The position numbers were made by a program, and so were the translations under genes. Of a stretch of 11,547 bases of DNA, positions 5,602 through 11,547 are shown in pieces. How positions within the stretch are numbered: the first letter of the stretch is position 1; each line of letters begins with the position of its first letter. This DNA is from Campylobacterales bacterium (lineage in GTDB: Bacteria; Campylobacterota; Campylobacteria; Campylobacterales; QNZT01): positions 1 to 11,547 of the forward strand of contig JALSQA010000206.1 of the NCBI GenBank assembly GCA_026985685.1, written 5' to 3'. Under the pieces are notes generated by a model, which was given only the letters and a program-made list of their open reading frames with translations, was not told the DNA's origin and did no database searches.

Positions 5602-6048
5602 CTATTTTTCCTCTTCTTTTTTACTCTTTTTCTTTTTTTCAGGCCATTTTGACAAAGCCTCATCGATATCTTGTCGCTCTTCAAACATCAAAAGTGATTT
5701 TGGATTAGTAGGACATACTTCCACACATACACCACACCCTTTACAGTGATCAAAATCAATACCAATCATTTTTTTATCTCTTGATATAATAGAAGTATCG
5801 GGACAAAAAATCCAACAGTTTTGACAATCAATACATATATCACGATTATAAATAGGTTTTACAACACGCCAATCGGCTACACTTGCTGTAAAAGAGTTAA
5901 ATTCGGCATAAGGTCTCTCTTCTTGTTTCAAAAAAGCTACATTATCAACTTCATCTACAAAAGAGTCTAATACCACACCTTGGGTTACTTCATCCCAACC
6001 TAAAAGTTCTTCAGTTCCTAAAAATTTTGGATTTTCACTTTGTCGCAT
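5602..6048 (-). CDS. porD: Pyruvate:ferredoxin oxidoreductase, delta (ferredoxin-like) subunit
   Basis: The protein (148 residues from the ATG) carries two [4Fe-4S] motifs: CIDCQNCWIFCP (Cys72, 75, 78, 82) and CKGCGVCVEVCP (Cys102, 105, 108, 112). They pass electrons between the thiamine site and ferredoxin or flavodoxin. It is longer than the roughly 100-residue archaeal delta subunits: about 65 residues precede the first cluster, and a lysine/glutamate-rich tail (WPEKKKKSKKEEEK) closes it. A TTG one codon earlier is possible, but AAAGGA lies 6 nt before the ATG at 6048. The purine-rich DNA of the tail also supplies the ribosome binding site of porA. It lies 12 nt after porG. Confidence 0.94.
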   Translation of the reverse strand: MRQSENPKFLGTEELLGWDEVTQGVVLDSFVDEVDNVAFLKQEERPYAEFNSFTASVADWRVVKPIYNRDICIDCQNCWIFCPDTSIISRDKKMIGIDFDHCKGCGVCVEVCPTNPKSLLMFEERQDIDEALSKWPEKKKKSKKEEEK

Positions 6049-6060
6049 CAAATTTCCTTT

Positions 6061-6621
6061 CTACTTAACTTCATTGTATGCTCTGGTAATAGCATCCATA
6101 TTTGCATCGATAATTCTTTGTGGGAATTTTGACAAAACTTTGAGCATTTTCTCTTTAAAATAATCTAGTTCAAACATTCCTGAAACTTTAACAAATGCCC
6201 CAAGCATTGGTGTATTTGGGATAGCTCTTCCGATAGTATCTAAGGAGATTTGAAAACAATCAACTGTATATACTTCTTTGCCCTCTAAGCTTGGAATCTC
6301 TTTTTTTAATTCATCTGTACTTAAATGTGTAGTAATAATGAATTTTGTATCCTCTGCTACATCTTCATAAACTTTTTTATCGCTATATGCCAAAGCTGGA
6401 TCAAGAACCAGTACATATTGGGGAATCATATATTTTGCATGATTGATAATTTGCTTATCATCAATACGATTATATGCTGTCATTGCAGCACCTCTTTTTG
6501 CAGAACCGTACAAAGCAAATGCTTGCACTTCTTTGCCCGTTGTAGAAATTACATCACCTAAACCTTTGGCTGCTGTAACTGCCCCTTGACCGGCACGACT
6601 ATGCCATCTCATTTCTACCAT
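6061..6621 (-). CDS. porG: Pyruvate:ferredoxin oxidoreductase, gamma subunit
   Basis: This 186-residue subunit begins MVEMRWHSRAGQGAVTAAKGLGD, the hallmark start of the gamma domain of 2-oxoacid:acceptor oxidoreductases (usual form RWHGRGGQGAV), and later has YGSAKRGAAMTAYNRI. It binds coenzyme A with the other subunits. A strong AAGGAG ribosome binding site precedes the ATG. It follows the HAD gene by 36 nt with no terminator between, so cotranscription with the two upstream genes is likely, though a weaker internal promoter cannot be excluded. It begins the porGDAB block. Confidence 0.95.
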   Translation of the reverse strand: MVEMRWHSRAGQGAVTAAKGLGDVISTTGKEVQAFALYGSAKRGAAMTAYNRIDDKQIINHAKYMIPQYVLVLDPALAYSDKKVYEDVAEDTKFIITTHLSTDELKKEIPSLEGKEVYTVDCFQISLDTIGRAIPNTPMLGAFVKVSGMFELDYFKEKMLKVLSKFPQRIIDANMDAITRAYNEVK

Positions 6622-6657
6622 ATAATCTCCTTAGAAATATTTTCCTACTAAATTGTT

Positions 6658-7341
6658 CTATAATTTTAGGTTATTATCACTTAACTTAAGCTTTTTTTTA
6701 AACATTTTTATTAATCTAATCGCACTTAGTGCGTCATTTTGTAAAAAATTACTACACCTTTGCAAATCTTCTTTCTTACCATATCCACTCAAAACACCAA
6801 CAGCTTCTATCCCTGCATCTTTAGCACTAACCATATCCATGCAAGTATCACCAATCATCCAAACATCTTTAAAATCTTTGTTTTTCATATTATGTAATGC
6901 TTTTAAAATTGGTTCAGGATGTGGTTTTGGATATTTCACATGTTCACGACCTATCAAAACTTCAAAATACTCCATAACACCCATATGCTCTAACAAAATC
7001 TGTGAATACTCTCCTGTTTTGGTTGTCACAATACCTAAACGAGCAAACTCTGAAGCTTCTATAATAGCTTCTTTTGCATCTGGCAAAAATTTTGTCATCG
7101 CTTTGGAGCGTTTTCGATAATACTTTTTATAAACATCTACATAATCCCAAACTTTATCTTTTGAAACACCCAAATGTTCATACATAAAATCCAAAGGATG
7201 TCCGATCAAAGATATGATCTCATCTTCTGGAGGACAAGAGAGACCAAAATATCTGAAAGAATCATCAAAACATCGTAAAATCGCTTCAGTTGAATCAATC
7301 AAAGTACCATCTAAATCAAATAAAATTATAGTTTTTTTCAT
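6658..7341 (-). CDS. HAD-superfamily phosphatase, phosphoglycolate phosphatase-like
   Basis: All four HAD motifs are present in this 227-residue protein: FDLDGTLIDS (nucleophile Asp9, acid/base Asp11), the threonine in GIVTTKTGEY (about 106), lysine in YPKPHPEP (139), and WMIGDTCMDM (Asp165, Asp169). A helical cap lies between motifs I and II, as in the Gph/PGMB group. The substrate could be 2-phosphoglycolate or another small sugar phosphate. The ATG overlaps the stop of the solute-binding gene by 4 bp, so the two are translationally coupled. The lysine-rich C-terminus (IKMFKKKLKLSDNNLKL) is unusual for the family but has no assigned role. Confidence 0.88.
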   Translation of the reverse strand: MKKTIILFDLDGTLIDSTEAILRCFDDSFRYFGLSCPPEDEIISLIGHPLDFMYEHLGVSKDKVWDYVDVYKKYYRKRSKAMTKFLPDAKEAIIEASEFARLGIVTTKTGEYSQILLEHMGVMEYFEVLIGREHVKYPKPHPEPILKALHNMKNKDFKDVWMIGDTCMDMVSAKDAGIEAVGVLSGYGKKEDLQRCSNFLQNDALSAIRLIKMFKKKLKLSDNNLKL

Positions 7342-8837
7342 GGCTTAATCCAATCATTAACATTGTGCATAACGCCAATAATTGACTGGCTGACATTTTT
7401 AATATCCTTATTTACAACTGTGATAGCATTTGGTATATATAGAAAGAGATATGGATTATCATTAACAATCAAAGCAAATATTTTTTGATATATCTCTCCT
7501 AATTTTTTTTGATCTATCGTACCTTCTGCTTTTTTGATGAGTGTATCAACTGTTTTATTTTTATAACTGATAAAATTAAACCCACCTTTTTTACTTCCTT
7601 CACTATGCCATATACTATAAGCATCAGGCATCAATCCAAGTCCCCATCCAAGTACAACTGCTTCAAATTTTTTAGGCATGACGACTGTATTTAAAAATGC
7701 TTGCCACTCCATAGTTCTTATCGTAACTTTTACACCTGCTTTTTGGAGTTGGTGCTGGATAATTTGTGTTGCATATACACGTATTTGATTATTTGAATTG
7801 GTTACGATCTCAAAAGAAAATGGATGTTTTTTATCATAACCTGCTTCTTTTAGTAAAGAAATTGCTTTTTTGATATTTTGTTTTGGTGCTTTTATATTTT
7901 TGTTGTATGCAAATGTTCCAGGCATGAAAGGACCATTACACACTTGACCATGCCCAAAAAAAAGTATATCTACTAACTCTTGTCTATCTATCGCAAGACT
8001 AAGTGCCTCTCTCACACGCGGATCTTTAAATTTTGGATTTTTGAAATTAAATCCTAGATATGTATAACTTTGTGCAATTTTTTCATAAATCTTATAATAT
8101 TTTTTAAAATCACTATCTAGCTGTCTCTCTATCTGTAAAGGTGTCAATGAACCAACATCAAGTTTATGTGATCTAAGCATCAAAAACTGTGTACTAGGAT
8201 CTGGCATAAAATGGTAGATAATCTTATCAATATGTGCTTTGCCTCTAAAATAGTCTGGATTTGCATCAAGCTTGATATCTTTAGAAATTTCAAACCCTTT
8301 TAACATATACATGCCTGTACCAATTGGATGTTGATTAAATGAACTTGTCATGATATCGTCTTGCTTTTTTAGTATATGCTTAGGAACAATATCAGTCATC
8401 CAGGTTTGTAATGCTTTAAAATATGGTTTTTTATATTTAACTTCTATAGTAAAATCATCTATCGCTTTAACACTTTTAACATAACGAAATTCACTACTAT
8501 AAGGTGTATAAATTTTGGGTGAAGTTATGAGCTTGTATGTATAAAGTACATCCTGTGCATTAAAAATAGTACCATCACTCCAGTGTACACCTTCTCGTAA
8601 CTTAAAAATCAATGTCGTATCATCAACAAAATGATAACTTTTAGCCAATCTTGGTTCGATTTTGCCATCTTTGTCATAAGCCAAAAGAGCATCAAAAATC
8701 CAACTAGAAATCTCTCCACTAGCACTATCTGTGGCAATCAAAGGATTAAGCTTACTTGGATTTGATGATATAGACAAATGCAAAGTTGAAGCAGAGATAG
8801 TTAATGTAAAAAATATAGATAAAATTAAATATTTCAT
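7338..8837 (-). CDS. Periplasmic peptide/solute-binding protein of an ABC transporter (SBP family 5)
   Basis: This protein has 499 residues. Residues 1-16 (MKYLILSIFFTLTISA) are a signal peptide without a lipobox cysteine, so it should be soluble in the periplasm. The mature part has the DppA/OppA-family landmarks: NPLIATDSASGEISSWIFDAL, PRLAKSYHFVDD, LREGVHWSDGTIFNAQDVLYTY, PIGTGMYMLKG, NPDYFRG, DPRVREALSLAIDRQELV. The ligand may be a di- or oligopeptide, or nickel-chelate as for NikA; I cannot tell. No permease or ATPase genes are adjacent, so it is an orphan subunit here. The ATG is the only start possible before an in-frame stop, and a TATAAT box lies 6 nt before it, so the transcript may be leaderless. 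It opens the six-gene unit leading to porB. Confidence 0.9.
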   Translation of the reverse strand: MKYLILSIFFTLTISASTLHLSISSNPSKLNPLIATDSASGEISSWIFDALLAYDKDGKIEPRLAKSYHFVDDTTLIFKLREGVHWSDGTIFNAQDVLYTYKLITSPKIYTPYSSEFRYVKSVKAIDDFTIEVKYKKPYFKALQTWMTDIVPKHILKKQDDIMTSSFNQHPIGTGMYMLKGFEISKDIKLDANPDYFRGKAHIDKIIYHFMPDPSTQFLMLRSHKLDVGSLTPLQIERQLDSDFKKYYKIYEKIAQSYTYLGFNFKNPKFKDPRVREALSLAIDRQELVDILFFGHGQVCNGPFMPGTFAYNKNIKAPKQNIKKAISLLKEAGYDKKHPFSFEIVTNSNNQIRVYATQIIQHQLQKAGVKVTIRTMEWQAFLNTVVMPKKFEAVVLGWGLGLMPDAYSIWHSEGSKKGGFNFISYKNKTVDTLIKKAEGTIDQKKLGEIYQKIFALIVNDNPYLFLYIPNAITVVNKDIKNVSQSIIGVMHNVNDWIKP

Positions 8838-8843
8838 GACCTG

Positions 8844-8849
8844 ATTATA
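8844..8849 (-). promoter_or_regulatory. -10 box 6 nt before the solute-binding gene
   Basis: On the minus strand TATAAT is followed by CAGGTC and ATG, the same 6-nt spacing as at pheA. The box sits within the palindrome GATTATAATC (8843-8852). No clear -35 box is present 17 nt upstream. Confidence 0.55.
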
Positions 8850-8897
8850 ATCAAGATTGTCTTAAAATGGAGCTACTATATATGGAGGATAATTATC

Positions 8898-9470
8898 ATG
8901 AAAAAACTGTTTTTTATATTTTTATTGTTAGGAACTCAACTTTTTGCTATTCAAAGATTTGGATTTGGTTTAAATGTCAATACAAATGCAGTAGAATTTG
9001 AGGCAAAAGCAAATATGTCTCCTTTTTTGAGTGATGATCCAATATATAGAAATTTTTATGCAGATTTTAACTTAATCAATGATAACGATACTTTAGTAGG
9101 GCTAGGTTTATATGTCGATAATACTTTTTACAGTTATCAACCTCTTAGCTTTCAAGTAGGTATACGAACTATTTTCACAAGTTATAGTGACAATGATATG
9201 TTTGCACTGCCTATTCTTTTTGGATTTAAACATAAAATCTACATGGGTAATCTTCCTGTGGGAAGTCTTGGTGCAAAAATTCTTTATGCACCTTCACCTC
9301 TCTCTTTTCAAGATGGTAAGAAATATCTTCAATGGAATATAGAAGCTGCTATGCAAATCATAGAAAATGTCGAGATTTATGCAGGTTATAGAAGTATAGA
9401 TACTGATTACGAATCTATACAGATAAAATACAATGACTCTGGATATTTAGGCTTTAGATTTATCTTTTAA
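8898..9470 (+). CDS. YfaZ-like outer-membrane beta-barrel protein
   Basis: This 190-residue protein begins with a signal peptide (MKKLFFIFLLLGTQLFA). The rest alternates polar and hydrophobic residues in strand-like runs, with glycine/tyrosine-rich pieces such as DTLVGLGLYVDN, EIYAGYRSID and SGYLGFRFIF. It ends in phenylalanine, as many outer-membrane barrels do for BAM recognition. The pattern of a GLGL strand, a short turn, then AGYR...D and a final G-F-R-F strand resembles the YfaZ family, whose function is unknown. A GGAGG ribosome binding site lies 9 nt before the ATG. It is transcribed away from the solute-binding gene, and a hairpin follows it. The family call is tentative; secretion is well supported. 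Confidence 0.65.
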   Translation: MKKLFFIFLLLGTQLFAIQRFGFGLNVNTNAVEFEAKANMSPFLSDDPIYRNFYADFNLINDNDTLVGLGLYVDNTFYSYQPLSFQVGIRTIFTSYSDNDMFALPILFGFKHKIYMGNLPVGSLGAKILYAPSPLSFQDGKKYLQWNIEAAMQIIENVEIYAGYRSIDTDYESIQIKYNDSGYLGFRFIF

Positions 9471-9489
9471 ATAAGAAAAATATAATCAA

Positions 9490-9524
9490 GATATAAAAAA
9501 GATAATAATTGTCTTTTTTATATC
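9490..9524 (+). terminator. AT-rich hairpin 3' of the YfaZ-like gene
   Basis: GATATAAAAAAGA (9490-9502) and TCTTTTTTATATC (9512-9524) are perfect 13-bp arms around a 9-nt loop. The T-run is part of the 3' arm. It starts 20 nt past the stop. The stem contains only two G-C pairs, so its strength as a terminator is uncertain, and it could act in both directions. Confidence 0.65.
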
Positions 9525-9677
9525 AAATATGTAACGCTTCGTTAACTAAAAGTAAATAACTTATCCTTTTACCAATCTAAAATGAACTTTTTAAGCTAAA
9601 TTTGTACAATTTCCTAATATAATAATTCGTCATCATGTGTAAATCATGACAATTACAAATCATTTAGGAGGTTTTTA
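9525..9677 (+). promoter_or_regulatory. ccoN upstream region: -10 box and imperfect inverted repeat
   Basis: TATAAT at 9618-9623 is the likely -10 box; no -35 box fits at 17 nt. GTCATCAT (9629-9636) and ATCATGAC (9643-9650) form an inverted repeat with one mismatch and a 6-nt spacer, just downstream of the expected start site, a possible repressor site or leader hairpin. A ribosome binding site AGGAGG (9666-9671) precedes the ATG. A further small inverted repeat, TAACG-CTT-CGTTA, lies near 9532-9544. No gene is seen here. Confidence 0.5.
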
Positions 9678-11144
9678 ATGCAATCACATAATGCATTAGA
9701 GTATGACTATACAGTCGCTAAGATGTTCGCCATCGCAGCAATTGTATTAGGTATTGTAGGTATGACGATTGGTGTTTTGATAGCATTTCAGCTAGCATTT
9801 CCTGATCTAAACTACATGTTGGGTGAGTATGGAACATTTAGCCGTCTTAGACCACTACACACAGATTCCGTAGCATTTGGCTTTACGTTGAGTGGTATTT
9901 GGGCTGGTTGGTATTATTCAGGACAGAGAATGTTAAAAGTCTCTATGGCTGAATCACCATTTTTGATGTTTATTGGTAAACTTCACTTCTGGTTGTATCT
10001 CGCGGGTGTTGCAGCAGTTGTCGTTTCACTTTTCATGGGTATTACTACTTCAAAAGAGTATGCCGAATTTGAATGGCCTATAGATGTAGCAATCGTTGTT
10101 GTATGGGTTATCTTTGGTATTAGTATGTTTGGGCTTATTGGTATCAGAAGAGAGAAATATCTATACATTTCTATGTGGTATTACATTGCATTTTATGTAG
10201 CAATTGCAATGCTTTATCTATTTAACAATATGGAAGTTCCAACCTATTTCGCATCAGGTGGATATGGTGCTTGGTATCATTCAGTTTCTATGTATGCTGG
10301 AACCAATGACGCAATGGTACAATGGTGGTATGGTCACAATGCAGTTGCATTTGTTTTCACTACTCCTATTATTGCTCTTATTTACTATTTTCTTCCAAAA
10401 GAATCAGGTCAACCTGTTTACTCATATAAACTTTCTCTACTTTCATTCTGGGGATTAATGTTTGTATATTTATGGGCTGGTGGACACCACCTTCTTTTCT
10501 CAACTGTTCCTGATTGGGTTCAAACTATGGGTTCAGTATTTTCTATTATTCTTATTCTTCCATCATGGGGTTCAGCGATCAATATGTTGCTGACTATGAA
10601 AGGTGAATGGGGACAACTACAAACAAATCCATTGATCAAATTTATGGTTCTTGCATCAACTTTCTATATGTTCTCAACATTAGAAGGTCCTATCCAAGCG
10701 ATCAAATCAGTTAATGCACTAGCACACTTTACAGACTGGATTCCAGGACATGTTCATGATGGTACTCTTGGCTGGGTTGGATTTATGATTATCGCAGCTG
10801 TTTTCCATATGACTCCAAGAATTGCAAAAAGAGAGATTTATAGCAAAAAATTGATGGATTCTCAATTTTGGATCCAAACTACAGGTATAGTTCTATACTT
10901 CTCTAGTATGTGGATCGCTGGTATCACACAAGGTATGATGTGGAGAGCAACAGATGAATTTGGTAACCTAGCTTACTCTTTCATCGATACAGTTACTGTA
11001 CTACACCCTTACTATACTATTAGAGCAGTTGGTGGGTTATTGTATTTGACAGGTGTGTTTATGTGGGCATTTAATATCTACAAAACATATAGTGCTGGTA
11101 GAGTGTTAGAGAGAGAACCTCAAAACGCTACCCCTATGGCATAA
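9678..11144 (+). CDS. ccoN: Cytochrome c oxidase cbb3-type, catalytic subunit I
   Basis: CcoN (488 residues, a typical length) is the haem-copper subunit of the high-affinity cbb3 oxidase that reduces O2 in the inner membrane. Many hydrophobic segments are present, consistent with 12 helices. The low-spin haem ligand is His61 in RPLHTDSVAFGF. The CuB ligands are His220 in WWYGHNAVAFVFT and His270-His271 in WAGGHHLLFSTVPDW. GHVHDGTLGWVGFM holds His358 (high-spin haem) and His360 (low-spin haem). The tyrosine in YSYKLSLLSFW near 250 matches the cbb3-specific active-site tyrosine. The sequence is complete, with ccoO 14 nt downstream behind AAGGAGGAG. Such operons usually respond to oxygen; no clear FNR box is seen. 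Confidence 0.98.
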   Translation: MQSHNALEYDYTVAKMFAIAAIVLGIVGMTIGVLIAFQLAFPDLNYMLGEYGTFSRLRPLHTDSVAFGFTLSGIWAGWYYSGQRMLKVSMAESPFLMFIGKLHFWLYLAGVAAVVVSLFMGITTSKEYAEFEWPIDVAIVVVWVIFGISMFGLIGIRREKYLYISMWYYIAFYVAIAMLYLFNNMEVPTYFASGGYGAWYHSVSMYAGTNDAMVQWWYGHNAVAFVFTTPIIALIYYFLPKESGQPVYSYKLSLLSFWGLMFVYLWAGGHHLLFSTVPDWVQTMGSVFSIILILPSWGSAINMLLTMKGEWGQLQTNPLIKFMVLASTFYMFSTLEGPIQAIKSVNALAHFTDWIPGHVHDGTLGWVGFMIIAAVFHMTPRIAKREIYSKKLMDSQFWIQTTGIVLYFSSMWIAGITQGMMWRATDEFGNLAYSFIDTVTVLHPYYTIRAVGGLLYLTGVFMWAFNIYKTYSAGRVLEREPQNATPMA

Positions 11145-11158
11145 GGAGGAGTTAGATT

Positions 11159-11547
11159 ATGTTTCATTGGTTAGAAAAAAATCCATTCCTTTTCACAGTA
11201 ATGGTATTTATAACGGTAGGATTTGCTGGTGTCATCACGATACTACCAAATTTTGCAAAAAGTGCTCGACCTCTAGTAGGTACTAAACCTTATACAATCT
11301 TACAATTAACAGGTAGACAAGTTTATATCAAAGATAGTTGTAACGCTTGTCACTCTCAGTTGATTCGTCCATTTAAGTCTGAAACAGATAGATATGGTAA
11401 ATATTCACTTAGTGGTGAGTATGCATATGACAGACCATTCCTATGGGGTTCTAAAAGAACAGGACCAGATCTTCACAGAGTTGGTAACTATAGAACAACA
11501 GATTGGCATGAAAACCACCTTTGGGAACCTACTTCTGTAGTTCCTGG
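11159..11547 (+). CDS. ccoO: Cytochrome c oxidase cbb3-type, mono-haem subunit II (5' part)
   Basis: The frame starts at ATG 11159 after AAGGAGGAG and runs off the right edge after 129 full codons. It has one N-terminal membrane anchor (about residues 10-31, FLFTVMVFITVGFAGVITIL). The haem c binding site CNACH is at 61-65, followed by SQLIRPFKSETDRYG, RPFLWGSKRTGPDLHRVG and DWHENHLWEPTSVVPG, all typical of CcoO. The protein passes electrons from CcoP to CcoN. ccoQ and ccoP would be expected just beyond the window. Confidence 0.97.
   Translation, partial: MFHWLEKNPFLFTVMVFITVGFAGVITILPNFAKSARPLVGTKPYTILQLTGRQVYIKDSCNACHSQLIRPFKSETDRYGKYSLSGEYAYDRPFLWGSKRTGPDLHRVGNYRTTDWHENHLWEPTSVVP

Noticed and set aside
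5601..5684. A 28-codon N-terminal extension of porA
   Set aside because: It is the shifted reading of the porD tail; the family start and ribosome binding site fit the ATG at 5600.
6049..6051. TTG as the start of porD
   Set aside because: The adjacent ATG at 6048 has an AAAGGA site at the better distance of 6 nt.
6653..7120. 155-codon plus-strand frame opposite the HAD gene
   Set aside because: It is the antisense of a gene with all four HAD motifs, has no ribosome binding site and encodes a low-complexity product.
9525..9677. Riboswitch or small RNA in the ccoN leader
   Set aside because: Only a short imperfect inverted repeat is present; nothing matches a known riboswitch class and the expected leader is short.
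1..11547. CRISPR array, tRNA, rRNA, transposase or insertion sequence
   Set aside because: No regularly spaced repeats, tRNA cloverleaf, rRNA segments or transposase motifs were seen on either strand.

Overview
The window looks like chromosomal DNA of a Campylobacterota (epsilonproteobacterial) chemolithotroph of the Sulfurimonas/Sulfurovum/Sulfurospirillum kind. The reasons are the AT-rich composition, a cbb3 oxidase operon opening ccoN-ccoO, a four-subunit pyruvate:ferredoxin oxidoreductase in the order gamma-delta-alpha-beta, luxS, and promoters with a clear TATAAT -10 box but usually no recognisable -35 box. The genus is inference; no rRNA or other marker is present.

Layout. (1) 1-1940, minus strand, is an accessory patch. 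It holds the first 58 codons of an unrecognised protein behind an 11-bp-arm palindrome, a HEPN/MNT toxin-antitoxin pair (mntA-hepT), and a PIN/ribbon-helix-helix pair (vapBC). Between the unknown gene and hepT lies a fossil: the last 23 codons of a second vapC plus its 3' flank, a near copy of the end of the intact vapC. The mntA-hepT module therefore sits between two direct repeats. (2) 1943-3342, minus strand, carries luxS (autoinducer-2 synthesis and activated methyl cycle) and a monofunctional prephenate dehydratase with a C-terminal ACT domain of alphaproteobacterial style. (3) 3361-8837, minus strand, looks like one transcription unit of six genes: a periplasmic peptide/solute-binding protein, a HAD phosphatase (4-bp overlap with the preceding gene), then porG, porD, porA and porB, ended by a strong terminator. 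(4) 8898-9470, plus strand, encodes a secreted beta-barrel-like protein resembling YfaZ. (5) 9678 to the end, plus strand, has complete ccoN and the start of ccoO.

How the genes fit together. PorGDAB interconverts pyruvate and acetyl-CoA using ferredoxin; in autotrophic Campylobacterota it works in the carboxylating direction after the reductive TCA cycle. CcoNO begins the high-affinity terminal oxidase for microaerobic respiration. PheA and LuxS are housekeeping biosynthesis. The toxin-antitoxin patch is the mobile, rearranged part.

The most interesting observations are the vapC fossil and its duplicated flank, a family of three related hairpins each placed just 3' of an operon, two genes (pheA and the solute-binding protein) with the -10 box exactly 6 nt before the ATG, suggesting leaderless mRNAs, and the palindrome in front of the unknown gene. 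I did not see a wholly new multi-gene system.
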